Shown piece after piece: positions 17,192 through 25,938 of a stretch of 64,000 nt of DNA (the first letter of the stretch is position 1; each line of letters begins with the position of its first letter). This DNA comes from Chryseobacterium paridis (lineage in GTDB: Bacteria; Bacteroidota; Bacteroidia; Flavobacteriales; Weeksellaceae), in contig NZ_JAENHK010000007.1 in NCBI RefSeq assembly GCF_016595215.1, positions 248,001-312,000 on the forward strand, written 5' to 3'. Both the position numbers and the translations under genes were made by a program. Below the pieces are notes generated by a model. It had not been told where the DNA came from. It was given only the letters and a program-made list of their open reading frames with translations, and did not search any database.

Positions 17192-19939
17192 TTAAAATGA
17201 GAAGTTAATACCTAAAGAAAATCTTCTTGGGATGGGATATATTGCTCCAGCGGTGCCAGAGTATGTGGTTTGACTATCTGCCGGCCCTACTTCCGGATCT
17301 ACTCCTGAGAATTTAGTGATGGTAAATAAGTTTTCCCCCATAATGTAAATACTTGCTGAGGTTACTTTGATCTTTTCTGTCAGTGATACCGGGAAATTAT
17401 AACCTAACCTCACTGATCTTAGCTTCAGGTAGCTCGCATCTTCCAGGTAGCGTGAAGAAGGTTTGTTGGTCAGGGTATTGTTATTGAAAATGGCTACCGG
17501 ATGGGTTGCAATATCACCAGGTTTTTCCCATCTGTTCCAGCCATCTTTTAATGCCATTTGATTATAGTAAGGATAAGCTCCATCGGAATCAAATAATTCC
17601 CTGTATGAATTATAAATCAGCCCTCCTTGTGAGAAATAGACATTCGCATTAAGGTAGAAACTCTTTACCGTGAGATTGGTACTTACAGATCCATAATAAT
17701 CTGGTGTAGCTGCACCAACGATCTGTAGGGTAGCCTGATTGTAATTGGAGGTCAGGCTTTTGCTTCCATCAGCATTGACTACTTCCCATTGTCCGGCACC
17801 ATTGTCTGGATTTACACCCATCCATTTTCTCATATAAAATGAAGTAACATCATTTCCGGCAATCGCCGCCCGGTTATTAGATAAAAGCTGTGTACTATTA
17901 TTTCTCGTCGAAAGAACCCTGTTTTTATAGGTGCTGATATTAAACCCGAAATCCCAATTAACATTATCTGATTTCAGGATCGCATAATTGAAACTAAATT
18001 CCCAGCCCTTGTTCCGAACATCTCCAACATTCAAATATTGTTGGTCAACCCCCGTTAATGAAGGAAGAGTAACCAGCATTAATAAGTTTTTAGTTTTATT
18101 ATTAAAATAATCAATATTCAGACTTAATCTGTTGTTGAATGCTCTGATGTCCGTACCAATATTATTCTGATAGATCGACTCCCATGTTAAATTCGGATTC
18201 CCTAACTGGTTCCAGGTTGCACCAATTTGCCCATTATAAGTTTGTGTCAAACTATATAGATCCTGCCATCCATAATTTGGGCTTGGGGTATTTCCTACAA
18301 GGCCTCTGCTGGCTCTTAACTTCCATTCATTAATCTGTTTTACATGGAAGAATTTTTCCTTTTGAATGTTCCAACCTATACTATAAGAATAAAATAATCC
18401 ATTTCTTTGACTGGCTCCGAATGCAGAAGAAGATTCACTTCTTAATGATCCCTGAACGAAATATTTTTTATCATAAACATATTCAGCGTTGAACAGGAAA
18501 GCATTGTAGGCTCTGTCATACTTAGTTCCCGATGGCTTCCTTCCTGTTGTGGCCCCGGTGTCAAAGATGTCTGTTCCGGGAACTACACCATAAACACCTG
18601 CTTTTGATAATTTGTAGTACCTGTCGGTATATTCATAGGCTGCTAAAGCATTTACATTGTGGATGCCAAAGTCTTTATCAAATTTCAACATCTGATTAAA
18701 AAACTTGCTTATATCCTTAAGATAAGATTCTGTTAATTCACCTTTATTACTTACTCCAGGTATAGATCTGGGATCTACATATTTCATATCATCAAAATTT
18801 TTATAAGTGACATTATTAGTAGTGACAAACTTCAGGTAATCCGTAAATTTAATTTCTGCATCTAGATTCCCAATCAAATCCAACTGATTGCTTTTACCGT
18901 AATTCCATTGCAAATCATATAAATAATTATTGAAATCCCTTCCATACCATGTTCCTTTATAAGCTTCATCCAGTCTGATTAATTCTCCATTGCTGTCTCT
19001 GGGATTATCCCATGGCATGTTGAGATACATTTGATAGAGTGAGCCTTGTCTGTCTTTTCCAGTCGTATATGATAAGCTTACTTTTGGCTTTAAGGTTAGC
19101 CAGGATTGTACTTTTTGTTCATGGTTGATTCTAAATGATAATCTATTGAAATCATAACTTTTTACGGTTCCGGTTTCATTATAGTAATTTCCTGAAATGT
19201 AGGTTTTGGAAGTCTGGGAGCCTCCTCTGAAGTCTATCGTATAGTTTTGTACTGCACCCGTTTGCGTTCCATTTTTCAGCCAGTCGTAACCTTTGTTTCT
19301 AACTTCTCCGGGTAATGCTGGTGCATTTTTGAGTGAGGTGAAGTAGTCATAGAGCTGGATTCCATCCATGAGCTTAAAGCGCCCATTATTAAAAGTGTTA
19401 AAAGAATTGTTCATGGAAACACTTAATGTTCCCTTTCCGGAAGTACCGGACTTTGTAAATACCTGAACAATACCATTTGCTCCTCTGGATCCATAGAGTG
19501 CCGTGGAGGTAGCATCTTTTAGGATATTAATACTTTCTATCTGGTTGGGATCCAAATTCGGGGTCCCGGTCATCATAACTCCATCTACGACCCATAAAGC
19601 CTGGCTGGGACCATTGATAGTAGAAGTTCCTCTTATTTTTACAGTGGCCGAAGATCCCGGGGCACCACCTCCTAAGCTAACCTGAGCTCCGGATGCTTTT
19701 CCTTGTAGAAGACTTGATACATCTGAAGTGTTCGCGTCTTTTAATTTCTTGTCAGAGATAATTGAAACTGCTGCTGTAAGGCTGGATCTTTTCTGTGTTT
19801 TGTATCCAACGACGACAACGTCTTCAATGCTATGTTCTCGTAAAGAATCTGTCTTGTTCTGGGTTTGAGCCGATAGTAATCCGGACAATAAGAAAAAGAA
19901 GACCCCCGTCTTCTTGAGATTTTTTGTTTTAAAGGTCAT
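17192..19939 (-). CDS. SusC/RagA family TonB-dependent transporter
   Basis: Outer-membrane, TonB-powered importer paired with the SusD protein. I place the start at the ATG at 19939 (MTFKTKNLKKTG), giving 915 residues; a longer reading begins at a TTG at 19981. The signal peptide ends at LLSAQTQ. The plug follows at once: SIEDVVVVGYKTQKRSSLTAAVSII, then KDANTSDVSSLLQGKASGAQV and the SusC signature SALYGSRGANGIVQVFTKSG. The barrel ends in IPRRFSLGINFSF with a C-terminal Phe. The N-terminal carboxypeptidase-regulatory-like domain found in most SusC proteins is absent. An 18-bp palindrome lies about 113 bp upstream (20052-20069). Confidence 0.93.
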   Translation of the reverse strand: MTFKTKNLKKTGVFFFLLSGLLSAQTQNKTDSLREHSIEDVVVVGYKTQKRSSLTAAVSIISDKKLKDANTSDVSSLLQGKASGAQVSLGGGAPGSSATVKIRGTSTINGPSQALWVVDGVMMTGTPNLDPNQIESINILKDATSTALYGSRGANGIVQVFTKSGTSGKGTLSVSMNNSFNTFNNGRFKLMDGIQLYDYFTSLKNAPALPGEVRNKGYDWLKNGTQTGAVQNYTIDFRGGSQTSKTYISGNYYNETGTVKSYDFNRLSFRINHEQKVQSWLTLKPKVSLSYTTGKDRQGSLYQMYLNMPWDNPRDSNGELIRLDEAYKGTWYGRDFNNYLYDLQWNYGKSNQLDLIGNLDAEIKFTDYLKFVTTNNVTYKNFDDMKYVDPRSIPGVSNKGELTESYLKDISKFFNQMLKFDKDFGIHNVNALAAYEYTDRYYKLSKAGVYGVVPGTDIFDTGATTGRKPSGTKYDRAYNAFLFNAEYVYDKKYFVQGSLRSESSSAFGASQRNGLFYSYSIGWNIQKEKFFHVKQINEWKLRASRGLVGNTPSPNYGWQDLYSLTQTYNGQIGATWNQLGNPNLTWESIYQNNIGTDIRAFNNRLSLNIDYFNNKTKNLLMLVTLPSLTGVDQQYLNVGDVRNKGWEFSFNYAILKSDNVNWDFGFNISTYKNRVLSTRNNSTQLLSNNRAAIAGNDVTSFYMRKWMGVNPDNGAGQWEVVNADGSKSLTSNYNQATLQIVGAATPDYYGSVSTNLTVKSFYLNANVYFSQGGLIYNSYRELFDSDGAYPYYNQMALKDGWNRWEKPGDIATHPVAIFNNNTLTNKPSSRYLEDASYLKLRSVRLGYNFPVSLTEKIKVTSASIYIMGENLFTITKFSGVDPEVGPADSQTTYSGTAGAIYPIPRRFSLGINFSF

Positions 19940-20051
19940 ACATGTGATTTCTGGTATGCCGAATATACAAAAAATTGTCAACTAGATCTCTGATAAGTGA
20001 TAAATTGTGTTAATTCATTAAGTTAAATTTAAATTATAGTGGTGAAATAAG

Positions 20052-20069
20052 TATTAATTGCAATTAATA
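20052..20069. promoter_or_regulatory. 18-bp perfect palindrome upstream of the SusC/SusD operon
   Basis: TATTAATTGCAATTAATA is perfectly self-complementary and sits between the SusC start (19939) and the end of the ZIP gene. With no TAnnTTTG found nearby on the minus strand, an activator or repressor site is the simplest reading, but AT-rich DNA yields palindromes by chance. Confidence 0.4.
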
Positions 20070-20131
20070 AGTGTTTTTTTTGCAGATGTAAAAATTGTAA
20101 TTTACGCTATATGTTGCTTATAATAAGGGCT

Positions 20132-20839
20132 TTAATGCGAGTGTGAAAGATGCATAAGAAGTGCCAGAGAAACTCCTACACAAACCAATCCTATTTTAGT
20201 CCAGTCAATATTATGATTTTTATTGCTTTCAAAAATAATTACCGAAGAGATATGGAGGAAAATACCACCTACGACAGCCAGGAAGTAAGGTTGGAGATCA
20301 GGATTAAAATAGTTACCCAGGAGCATTCCCATTGGTGAAGCGAGCGCAAACAATGCGATGATCATGTAGGTAGGATAGGGTGACCTGCTCTGACCTTCCT
20401 TTCTGTTGAATAAGAACGCTCCCAAAATAAAGGAAATAGGAATATTATGAAAAACAATTCCTAAAAGGTAAGGTGATAAAACCTCCTTTTCATTAGCCAA
20501 AGGGATTCCTTCTATAAAAGCATGCACAAATAAGCCTACCATGAGGGCAACAGGTAGAATATTATGGTCACTGTGATGATGGAAATGACCGTGTTCGAAA
20601 CCTTTGGTTAAAGCCTCTAAAATCATTTGCAGCAGAACTCCAAAGATGACAAAAATACCTATCACACTGCTTTTCTCTGAAGTATAAACCTGTGGGAAAA
20701 CCTCATTCAAACAAATGGTGATCAAAAAACCTGCACTTAGAATCAAAAGATTCTTTGCTAGCTTTTCTTTTTTACCAAAATGCTTTCCAAGGAATACCCC
20801 TGCAATTACACTTAAAATCAGTAGAAGAACTATGATCAT
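20132..20839 (-). CDS. ZIP family metal transporter
   Basis: Eight-helix ZIP-type divalent metal permease (zinc, iron or manganese) of the inner membrane, 235 residues. A His-rich cytoplasmic loop (HGHFHHHSDHN) lies between helices 3 and 4. Helix 4 carries HAFIEGIP, which fits the first half of the binuclear metal site, but helix 5 reads FHNIPISFILG, without the usual HEIPHE acidic residues. The start codon overlaps the stop of the upstream methyltransferase gene (ATGA at 20836-20839), so translation is coupled. The altered helix 5 could change metal selectivity or reduce the site to one metal. The family call is firm; the substrate is not. Confidence 0.85.
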   Translation of the reverse strand: MIIVLLLILSVIAGVFLGKHFGKKEKLAKNLLILSAGFLITICLNEVFPQVYTSEKSSVIGIFVIFGVLLQMILEALTKGFEHGHFHHHSDHNILPVALMVGLFVHAFIEGIPLANEKEVLSPYLLGIVFHNIPISFILGAFLFNRKEGQSRSPYPTYMIIALFALASPMGMLLGNYFNPDLQPYFLAVVGGIFLHISSVIIFESNKNHNIDWTKIGLVCVGVSLALLMHLSHSH

Positions 20840-21564
20840 GCTTTTTTCTTAAATAAATTGATACAACGAGGTGAATCTTCTTTTTTAAAATCGTTCAACT
20901 GATAATCACCCCATATTTTTATTCTTTCAAAACCACATTCCAAAGCGTATGAGTTGATCTCTTCCAATGTATGAAGTTTTACTTTTTCAAAGAAATGATA
21001 AGGTTTGCCTTTTGATTCAAAGCGGATATCCTTGATAATATGTCTTCCTTCGATCTTTTTACGAATTTTAAAATCGATATCTCCACGATTAATAATAGAT
21101 TCAGGAACGATCTTGTTTCTTACATATTCCTCGTTAAGATAGTCCAATACAAAATAACCTCCAGGCTTTAGAACAGAATAAACAGATTGAAAAACCTTTT
21201 TGTCATCACTTTCCCGGTCGAAATATCCAAAACTCGTAAACAAATTGAAAACAGCGTCCATAGGATCAGCATCAATAGGATTTCGCATATCGTGAACATT
21301 AAAGATAAGAGTCTGATTTTCAAATTGCTTGTCAAACTCTATACTTTGTCTTGATAAATCGAGCCCTAAAACGTCATATCCTAATTTATTAAGGAACACT
21401 GAATGTCTTCCCTTTCCACAAGCTAAGTCGATAATTTTAGATGAAGGAGGTAGCTGAAGACTAGCAGTAAGCTCTGTAATGAAGTTTTCTGCTTCCGTAT
21501 AATCTCTATTGCTATAAAGTAAATGATAATAAGGGGTATCAAACCAAGATTCAAACCATTCCAT
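20836..21564 (-). CDS. Class I SAM-dependent methyltransferase
   Basis: Soluble 242-residue methyltransferase of the methyltransferase-11/25 type. The SAM-binding motif I is IIDLACGKGRHSVFL (about 40-54), motif II ends in VLGLDLS, and motif IV lies in DAVFNLFTSFGYF. Proteins with this CGKGRHS signature and a C-terminal beta-rich segment are widespread, with no proven substrate. No RNA-binding domain is visible. It overlaps the ZIP gene by 4 bp and probably shares its transcript. It may methylate a small molecule. Confidence 0.85.
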   Translation of the reverse strand: MEWFESWFDTPYYHLLYSNRDYTEAENFITELTASLQLPPSSKIIDLACGKGRHSVFLNKLGYDVLGLDLSRQSIEFDKQFENQTLIFNVHDMRNPIDADPMDAVFNLFTSFGYFDRESDDKKVFQSVYSVLKPGGYFVLDYLNEEYVRNKIVPESIINRGDIDFKIRKKIEGRHIIKDIRFESKGKPYHFFEKVKLHTLEEINSYALECGFERIKIWGDYQLNDFKKEDSPRCINLFKKKA

Positions 21565-21699
21565 AATGCAAAAATAACTAAATTTGTGCGGTAAAAGGAA
21601 AAGTATTTTAATATTGAGAGATTGAAAAATTCAATTGATTCAGATATTGAGCAGCTAATCTTTTAGTTTTTAAATTATTAAATCTTTCAATGACTATTT

Positions 21700-22863
21700 A
21701 TGGATACAGAAAATATAAAAATTCAGATAAAAACCTTCTTTGGGCTGGAGCAAGTTTTAGCAGAGGAAATTAAGAAATTAGGAGGTAGAAATGTTGAGGT
21801 GAAAAACCGTGCAGTAAATTGTGAAGGAGATCTGGGTTTTCTTTATAAAATCAATTATTCAGCAAGAACAGCGTTGAAAATTTTGGTGCCGGTTTTTGAG
21901 TTCAAAGCTTTTAATCAACACCAATTCTATGATAAGCTTTTTAAGATGGAATGGGAACAGTTTATGGATGTGGATCAGTCATTTGCAATCGATTCCACTG
22001 TAAACTCTGAAACATTTAAGCATTCGCAATTTGTTACGCTTAAAATGAAAGATGCTATTGTAGATTACTTTCAGGAAAAATTCAAAAGACGTCCTAATGT
22101 AGAACCTAAAAATCCAGACATTAAATTCCATCTGCATATCGATAGGGAACTGGTGACCATTTCTTTAGATTCTTCCGGTGATCCTTTATTTAAGAGAGGA
22201 TATAGAAAAGAACAAGGTGAAGCACCGATCAATGAAGTATTAGCCAGTGGAATGCTTCAGCTTGCAGGTTGGGATGGGAAAGGGAATTTTCTTGACCCGA
22301 TGTGTGGTTCGGGAACTCTTTTAATAGAAGCTGCAATGATTGCTCTGGATCTTCCTGCTCAGATTTTCAGAAGGAGATTTGCATTCCAGAACTGGAATAA
22401 TTATGATGCTGATTTATTCACAAAGATCAAAGAATTCAGAGTTAACAGAGTACGAGAGTTTCATGGAAAGATCATAGGTTACGATATTGATGGAAAAATG
22501 CTGAATGCTGCCAGTGTAAATATTGAAGCTGCTGAAATGGAAGATATCATCGAAGTTAAGAGACAAAACTTTTTTGAATCTAAAAAGGAACTTTTCCCAT
22601 TACTCATGGTCTTTAACCCTCCGTATGATGAAAGAATCTCGATTAATGATGATGATTTTTATAAGAAAATAGGAGACACCTTCAAAACACATTATCCGAA
22701 TACTTTGGCTTGGCTGATCTCTTCAGATCTGGAAGCTGTAAAGAAAATAGGACTTCGCCCATCGAGAAAAATTAAGTTATTCAATGGTAAATTGGAAACA
22801 AGATTTTTGCAGTACGAAATGTATGAGGGAACGAAAAAAGTTCATAAACTTGAAAATCAATAA
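21700..22863 (+). CDS. THUMP-domain RNA methyltransferase (RlmL-like, 23S rRNA guanine N2)
   Basis: An N-terminal ferredoxin-like/THUMP RNA-binding region spans about residues 1-160, followed by a Rossmann methyltransferase domain with the SAM motif LDPMCGSGTLLIEAAMIA (about 199-216) and the catalytic NPPY motif (VFNPPYDERI, about 305). NPPY motifs are typical of N2-guanine or N6-adenine methylation. At 387 residues it matches the N-terminal module of E. coli RlmL (G2445 of 23S rRNA) and lacks the RlmK half. Members in Gram-positives are called YpsC/RlmL. The gene is monocistronic with a good terminator. RlmL activity is by family; the exact target base was not tested in this lineage as far as I know. 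Confidence 0.88.
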   Translation: MDTENIKIQIKTFFGLEQVLAEEIKKLGGRNVEVKNRAVNCEGDLGFLYKINYSARTALKILVPVFEFKAFNQHQFYDKLFKMEWEQFMDVDQSFAIDSTVNSETFKHSQFVTLKMKDAIVDYFQEKFKRRPNVEPKNPDIKFHLHIDRELVTISLDSSGDPLFKRGYRKEQGEAPINEVLASGMLQLAGWDGKGNFLDPMCGSGTLLIEAAMIALDLPAQIFRRRFAFQNWNNYDADLFTKIKEFRVNRVREFHGKIIGYDIDGKMLNAASVNIEAAEMEDIIEVKRQNFFESKKELFPLLMVFNPPYDERISINDDDFYKKIGDTFKTHYPNTLAWLISSDLEAVKKIGLRPSRKIKLFNGKLETRFLQYEMYEGTKKVHKLENQ

Positions 22864-22872
22864 ATATGATAT

Positions 22873-22897
22873 AAAGCCTTCCAATCTGGAAGGCTTT
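22873..22897 (+). terminator. Terminator after the RlmL-like gene
   Basis: A 10-bp perfect stem (AAAGCCTTCC with GGAAGGCTTT), a 5-nt loop and a short T tract. Confidence 0.85.
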
Positions 22898-22931
22898 TTG
22901 CTTTCTGATGGTCAGATTAAAATATGCATGA

Positions 22932-23330
22932 ATGTCCTGGAATATTTTTGAAATTATAGATGTTACTCTTGATGCGTTGGATTTGTTGGGTGGCTCATCT
23001 ACACCTAATTGGAAAAGAGATCAAAGGCCTAAGAAAAGAAAAAAATCAACATATAATGTAGAATGGATGAGTGTTGGTATGGCTTTTATAAGTGCCGTTA
23101 TCCTATTTTCTATTCTTAAAGAGCCTCTACCTGTACAATATCCTGTTCAAACAATGGTTATTGCCGCGTTAATTGGGATTTCTATATCGGCAGTGGGATT
23201 TATTGGACTCTATTTTGTGGAATTATTTTATTTCAGGAATATATTTTCTATGATCTTTTTCTGCTCTTCCGTAATCTTTTTTTCAACATCATTACTATTA
23301 TGGTTGTATTTTAAGTCTGGTTTGTTCTAA
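22932..23330 (+). CDS. Hypothetical small membrane protein
   Basis: I do not recognise this 132-residue protein. An amphipathic N-terminus (IFEIIDVTLDALDLL) is followed by a very basic stretch (KRDQRPKKRKK, about 29-39) and then three hydrophobic segments at about 46-62, 72-97 and 102-127. By the positive-inside rule the basic N-terminal part is cytoplasmic. There is no signal peptide, enzyme motif or cysteine pair. It begins 35 bp after the terminator of the RlmL-like gene, so it has its own transcription unit. The coding frame is supported by its hydrophobic periodicity and normal codon use. Confidence 0.6.
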   Translation: MSWNIFEIIDVTLDALDLLGGSSTPNWKRDQRPKKRKKSTYNVEWMSVGMAFISAVILFSILKEPLPVQYPVQTMVIAALIGISISAVGFIGLYFVELFYFRNIFSMIFFCSSVIFFSTSLLLWLYFKSGLF

Positions 23331-23577
23331 TGAAGGATTAACAGCATAATTTTATTTTATGTTTTTGTTAAATTTTAAGGTATTTTATTGTACGTCTGCT
23401 TATTTGAAATAACATGATCATTTTTATGATTTTTTTAATGTCATTGTTGTTTTGTTTTATTGTTAATTAATGATTTTAAATTTCGTTGATAAAATAGTAG
23501 GTGATTTTGATAATTTATTATTAATTAATTGTTAAGGTTTGTTTTAGATTCGTAATAAACAGTTAAATACTTTTATT

Positions 23578-25008
23578 ATGAAAAAAATTAGTGTACAATC
23601 TCTACTTATCCTATTGATAGGTGTTTTCAGTGTAATCTCGTGTAATTCCGACCGCTTGGAGGAATCAGGTGCTCCTCAAGGAGAGTCCTTATCGAATAAA
23701 GGCAATCAAACCTCAAAGGTTGCAGCTTTTGGGAAAAATCCACTTTCTATCATGTATGTAGAAGTAAACAGCAATGATATTAGAGAGGTAGGGAAATACA
23801 AACTGGCAGATGGAAGGCAGCTTTTTGATGTTGCTATTATTTTTGCTGCAAACATCAACTACAATACTTCTACTCAAAAAGCATATTTATCTTTTAACAC
23901 TCAGGTTACAAATGTTCTTACTAATAAAGATACCTACATAAAACCTCTACAGGATAAAGGGATCAAAGTAATGCTGTCCATCCTTGGAAATCATCAGGGA
24001 GCCGGATTTGCTAATTTTCCAAACCAGGCAGCTGCTCAGGCTTTTGCTCAGGAATTGGCTGATGCAGTAAATACCTATGGCCTGGATGGAATTGACTTTG
24101 ATGATGAATATGCAAATTATGGTGCAAATGGAACAGGACAGGCTAATCAGTATTCATTTGTTTATCTCGTGACAGCATTGAGAGATTTACTTCCTAATAA
24201 GATTATTTCTTTTTACAATATTGGTCCTTCTGCAAGTAATCTTTCTTACAATGGTGTGACAGTTGGGTCAAAAGTTGATTATGCCTGGAATCCATATTAC
24301 AGTACTTATTCTGCTCCTAATATTCCAGGGTTGGATAATGCCCATAAAGGTGCAGCAGCTGTAAATGTAAATCCTTCTACTTCAAGTTTTACAAGCAGTT
24401 CTACAGTGAATAATTATGCGCAGAGAACTAAAGATGATGGATATGGTGTTTTCTTATATTATGATTTAGGAGCGACCAATATAGCCTCTTATTTTTCCGG
24501 AGCTACTAATATACTGTATGGACAAAACACGACTTATGGAGATGGGACAACAACGCCAACTACCGGAATTACCTCAGGTGCGACTTATCAGTTGGTTTCC
24601 GGGACTAACGGAACAAGTATGCTGGATGTTTTGAATGCTGGTACGACAGATGGTACCAAGGTTCAGCTATGGGGATCTAATGGTAACACTGCACAAAAAT
24701 GGAAAATTACCGATGTAGGAGGAGGGTATTATAAACTTCAGCCTTTAAATGCTCCTACGAAATCTTTAGATGTATCCAATTCAGGCACTACAAATGGAAC
24801 ACAAGTTCAGATTTATACTGATAATGGGACTAATGCTCAGAAATGGAAAATAACATCTGTAGGAAACGATTATTATACATTGTCGCCTGCTCATGCTTCA
24901 GGTTTTAATCTTGATGTAAATAATGGTTCTGCGACTAATGGGACAAAAATTCAGATTTGGACAGCTAATACAGGGAATGCCCAAAAATGGAAATTGGTAA
25001 AACTATAA
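23578..25008 (+). CDS. Endo-beta-N-acetylglucosaminidase (GH18, EndoH/EndoF1-like) with ricin-type lectin domain
   Basis: Predicted surface enzyme that cleaves the chitobiose core of N-linked high-mannose glycans. The signal peptide has a lipobox (SVISC, Cys22), so it is a lipoprotein. The GH18 barrel covers about residues 50-320 and carries the catalytic motif DxxDxDxE as LDGIDFDDEY, with Asp175 and Glu177 as the catalytic pair; the spelling DDEYANYG is that of EndoH/EndoF1 rather than chitinases. After a Thr-rich linker, a beta-trefoil lectin (about 330-476) has three repeats each ending in AQKWK, the QxW-type motif. EndoF1 of Elizabethkingia lacks such a lectin, so this is an extended form. 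No T9SS sorting domain is present. A 13-bp-stem terminator follows. Confidence 0.9.
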   Translation: MKKISVQSLLILLIGVFSVISCNSDRLEESGAPQGESLSNKGNQTSKVAAFGKNPLSIMYVEVNSNDIREVGKYKLADGRQLFDVAIIFAANINYNTSTQKAYLSFNTQVTNVLTNKDTYIKPLQDKGIKVMLSILGNHQGAGFANFPNQAAAQAFAQELADAVNTYGLDGIDFDDEYANYGANGTGQANQYSFVYLVTALRDLLPNKIISFYNIGPSASNLSYNGVTVGSKVDYAWNPYYSTYSAPNIPGLDNAHKGAAAVNVNPSTSSFTSSSTVNNYAQRTKDDGYGVFLYYDLGATNIASYFSGATNILYGQNTTYGDGTTTPTTGITSGATYQLVSGTNGTSMLDVLNAGTTDGTKVQLWGSNGNTAQKWKITDVGGGYYKLQPLNAPTKSLDVSNSGTTNGTQVQIYTDNGTNAQKWKITSVGNDYYTLSPAHASGFNLDVNNGSATNGTKIQIWTANTGNAQKWKLVKL

Positions 25009-25039
25009 TTTTTAGTAATAATTTGTAATAATTAATTGT

Positions 25040-25070
25040 AAGGGCAAATTTCAAATTGAAATTTGCCCTT
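25040..25070 (+). terminator. Terminator after the endoglycosidase gene
   Basis: A 13-bp perfect stem (AAGGGCAAATTTC with GAAATTTGCCCTT), a 5-nt loop and a T-rich tail on the plus strand. It may also serve the convergent AraC gene. Confidence 0.9.
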
Positions 25071-25081
25071 TTTTGTTTCTT

Positions 25082-25888
25082 TTATCTGATCATAGATGGT
25101 GCATAACCATATTGTTTTTTAAAAGCATATGAAAAATGTGATAAATCTTCAAAGCCTACTTCCATGAAGATATCGGAGGGTTTCTTATTCTTTTCGGTAA
25201 GATGATAAAAAGCCAGTTCCAACCGTTTCTGTGTAAGCCAGCGTTGAGGGGTTTCCTGATAGGTTTTCCTGAAATCCCGATTGAATGTTGATAGGCTTCT
25301 GCCTGTGAGATACCCAAATCTTTCTAACGGCATATTGAACATATAATTCTTCTCCATAAAGTCAACCAGATTGATCTTTCCAGGTTCTTCAAAATCAGCT
25401 AAAACACGATCAATATCCGGATTTATTTCTCTTAGAATACTGATTGATTCCATGATTTTTAGTGAAGCAATATTTTCCGGAAAAGGCTGTGTCATTTCAA
25501 AATAAGGGATTAAAGAAGCCAGGCAGCTTTCCAATAAAGGATGATTACTAAAGCTAAAAATCTCAGGATCCTTTCGTATTATGGTTTGTTCTGTATCAAT
25601 ATGAGAATAGAATTCTTTCAGGCGCTCCGTGGTAAGATGCATGACCACGGCTTTATGTGGACGTCCATCCTTTGGATAATTTATGATCGTGGCTAACTGA
25701 TTTCTGGGTATAAGAAAGATATCTCCCGACGTAAAATGGTAAGAACGATCCGCCTGAATTATTTTCGTTTCACCGGATATAAACCATACCAACATATGAA
25801 ACTCAAAAACAGTTTCAGTCTTGAAGAGCTTGTCATCATAGGTAGAAAGTTTGATATCCGGTGTAATATATTTGATATGAAAATCCAT
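25082..25888 (-). CDS. AraC family transcriptional regulator
   Basis: A 268-residue regulator. The N-terminal cupin-like sensor region spans about 1-150 (YHFTSGDIFLIPRNQLATI is the turn into the barrel), and the C-terminal double helix-turn-helix spans about 165-268, with LTGRSLSTFNRDFRKTYQETPQRW and the second-HTH signature EVGFEDLSHFSYAFKKQYGYAPS. The gene lies 42 bp downstream of the SDR gene on the same strand but has a complete promoter of its own. A direct repeat suited to AraC-family binding lies upstream of the SDR gene, making that oxidoreductase its probable target. The inducer is not known. Confidence 0.9.
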   Translation of the reverse strand: MDFHIKYITPDIKLSTYDDKLFKTETVFEFHMLVWFISGETKIIQADRSYHFTSGDIFLIPRNQLATIINYPKDGRPHKAVVMHLTTERLKEFYSHIDTEQTIIRKDPEIFSFSNHPLLESCLASLIPYFEMTQPFPENIASLKIMESISILREINPDIDRVLADFEEPGKINLVDFMEKNYMFNMPLERFGYLTGRSLSTFNRDFRKTYQETPQRWLTQKRLELAFYHLTEKNKKPSDIFMEVGFEDLSHFSYAFKKQYGYAPSMIR

Positions 25889-25907
25889 GATTTTTAGTTT
25901 TCAATAA

Positions 25908-25938
25908 CAAAATTATTCATTTATAATTCATTATTCAA
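25908..25938 (-). promoter_or_regulatory. Promoter of the AraC-family gene
   Basis: On the minus strand TTG (25936-25938), a 20-bp spacer and TAATTTTG (25908-25915) form a full consensus promoter. It overlaps the end of the SDR gene and leaves a leader of about 13 nt before the ATG at 25888. Confidence 0.6.
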
